Shown in pieces: positions 60,455 through 61,565 of a stretch of 61,565 nucleotides of DNA. Source of the stretch: an uncultured Mycoplasmatota bacterium. GTDB lineage: Bacteria; Bacillota_I; Bacilli_A; RF39; UBA660. Position 1 is the stretch's first letter; each line of letters opens with the position of its first letter. The translations under genes were made by a program, and so were the position numbers. The stretch lies in assembly GCA_900543825.1 (NCBI GenBank), contig UQSR01000006.1:1-61565 (forward strand), in the 5' to 3' direction. The notes beneath the pieces are model-generated. The model was given only the letters and a program-made list of their open reading frames with translations, was not told where the DNA came from and did no database searches.

Positions 60455-61552
60455 ATGAGTTTAACTGCTGGAATTGTTGGTCTTCCTAATGTTGGAAAAA
60501 GTACTTTATTTAATGCTATTACTAAAAAGAATATTTTAGCCGCTAATTATCCGTTTGCTACTATTGATCCTAATGTTGGTGTTGTTACTGTACCTGATAG
60601 TAGACTTGTAAAATTAGAGGAAATGTATATTCCGGATAGGACTATTCCTACTATTTATGAATTTACGGATATTGCAGGACTTGTAAAGGGTGCAAGTAAT
60701 GGGGAAGGATTAGGTAATAAGTTTTTGTCTCATATTAGAGAGGTTGATGCTATTGTTGAAGTTGTTAGATGTTTTGATGATAATAATATTATCCATGTTG
60801 ATGGTAGTGTAGATCCTATACGTGATATTGAGGTTATAAATGTAGAACTTATTTTGTCTGATTTAGAGATTATTACATCTAGAATTAATAAAATTGGTAA
60901 AAAGGCTATGACTACTAAAAATAAGGATGATCTTAAGGAAATAGAACTCTTGAATAGAATTAAAGATGGATTAGAAAGGAATATTCCTGCTAGAAAGTTA
61001 GGACTTGATGAAGAAGAAAAAAAGATAGTTAGTTCGTTTAATTTAATTACATTAAAACCTATTATATATGCTCTTAATGTAAATGATGAAGATGTTTTAA
61101 GTGGTAATGAATATACTGAACGTGTTAATTTATATGCTAATGAGGAAGGATCTCTAACTGTTACTTTATGTGCTAAGCTGGAAAGTGAATTATCTGAACT
61201 TAATGATGATGATAAGAGAGAATTTTTGAATGATATTGGTATTTCTAAAAGTGGGCTTGATTTGCTTATTCAAAAAACTTATGATTTACTTGGCCTTGCT
61301 ACATTCTTTACTGTTGGTGCTGATGAAGTTAGAGCTTGGACTTTTAAAAAGGGTATGAAAGCTCCTGAATGTGCTGGAATTATTCATACTGATTTTCAAA
61401 AAGGTTTTATTAAGGCTGAAGTTATGTCTTATGATGATTTAATTTCTGCTGGTAGTGAAGCTAAAGTAAAAGAAAATGGTAAACTTAGAATTGAAGGTAA
61501 AGAGTATGTTATGCAAGATGGAGATATTTGTCATTTTAGATTTAATTTATAG
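60455..61552 (+). CDS. ychF: redox-regulated ATPase/GTPase YchF (Obg family)
   Basis: 365 residues. G1 GLPNVGKSTLFNAI, switch region NYPFATIDPNVG, G3 DIAGLVKGAS, then a coiled coil and C-terminal TGS domain (TFFTVGADEVRAWTFKKGMK, HTDFQKGFIKAEVM). NxxE-type specificity residues (YALNVNDED) fit the ATP preference of YchF. Translation/stress-linked protein bound to ribosomes. ATG 60455; TATAAT at 60424-60429. The stop overlaps the next gene's GGAGG. Confidence 0.95.
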   Translation: MSLTAGIVGLPNVGKSTLFNAITKKNILAANYPFATIDPNVGVVTVPDSRLVKLEEMYIPDRTIPTIYEFTDIAGLVKGASNGEGLGNKFLSHIREVDAIVEVVRCFDDNNIIHVDGSVDPIRDIEVINVELILSDLEIITSRINKIGKKAMTTKNKDDLKEIELLNRIKDGLERNIPARKLGLDEEEKKIVSSFNLITLKPIIYALNVNDEDVLSGNEYTERVNLYANEEGSLTVTLCAKLESELSELNDDDKREFLNDIGISKSGLDLLIQKTYDLLGLATFFTVGADEVRAWTFKKGMKAPECAGIIHTDFQKGFIKAEVMSYDDLISAGSEAKVKENGKLRIEGKEYVMQDGDICHFRFNL

Positions 61553-61560
61553 GAGGAATA

Positions 61561-61565
61561 ATGAG
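61561..61565 (+). CDS. start of the next gene, cut by the window end
   Basis: GGAGGAATA followed by ATGAG. Only one complete codon is visible. In Bacilli rpsF commonly follows ychF and starts Met-Arg, which fits but cannot be shown here. Confidence 0.3.

Overview
The window is an AT-rich chromosomal segment (about 27% G+C by eye) that holds the replication origin region of a low-GC member of the Bacillota. Several ORFs end at TGA (recF, clpC-like, the LtaS-family gene, trmN6, a 54-aa ORF) and Trp is encoded by TGG, so the standard bacterial code applies. Gene order from dnaA to ychF follows the Bacillus subtilis origin region closely: dnaA-dnaN-recF-gyrB-gyrA, SRP RNA-tadA-dnaX-ybaB-recR-bofA-holB-ricT-trmN6-rsmI, pth-mfd-spoVT, metG-tatD, spoIID-spoIIQ-spoIIID-mbl, ychF. 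Sporulation genes (bofA, spoVT, spoIID, spoIIQ-like, spoIIID), a ComK homologue and PolC, together with extreme AT-richness, suggest an uncultured spore-capable Bacilli lineage close to the Mollicutes (RF39-like). That placement is an inference.

Layout. 1-895: foreign-looking DNA of higher G+C with a truncated LytTR-type response regulator, joined abruptly to a 5'-truncated sufU (896-1201). 1.2-12.2 kb: polC, an AraC-type HTH gene, an orphan VirD4-like ATPase, a Cys-rich membrane protein, polA-mutM. 12.2-16 kb: an unknown gene, tmcAL and an LtaS-type sulfatase. 16.1-17.9 kb: a HerA-like ATPase. 17.9-19.65 kb: oriC, with DnaA-box clusters on both sides of dnaA. 19.65-27 kb: dnaN, comK-like, recF, gyrB, gyrA. 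27.2-28.2 kb: SRP RNA, then about 1 kb without genes carrying five parS sites, four of them joined to a DnaA-box-like 9-mer at a fixed 3-bp gap. 28.3-41.8 kb: DNA metabolism and translation genes, including a Met T-box leader before dut-metG. 42-50.5 kb: tatD, sporulation and cell-shape genes, rpiB, dusB, lysS. 50.6-61.5 kb: two permeases, a ClpC-type ATPase, a leftward envelope operon, DUF951 and ychF.

Most notable non-coding signals: (1) a family of tandem hairpins whose stems differ but whose 8-nt loop is conserved (consensus ACYWTAGG), in groups of two or three at intergenic sites; (2) three perfect copies of the B. subtilis Noc site ATTTCCCGGGAAAT; (3) the composite parS/DnaA-box elements; (4) a strand switch of the 5-mer AGCGG (the B. 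subtilis Chi sequence) near dnaA; (5) three 10-bp-phased DnaA-like repeats in front of comK. Together these describe how the origin region may couple initiation, segregation, nucleoid occlusion and repair.
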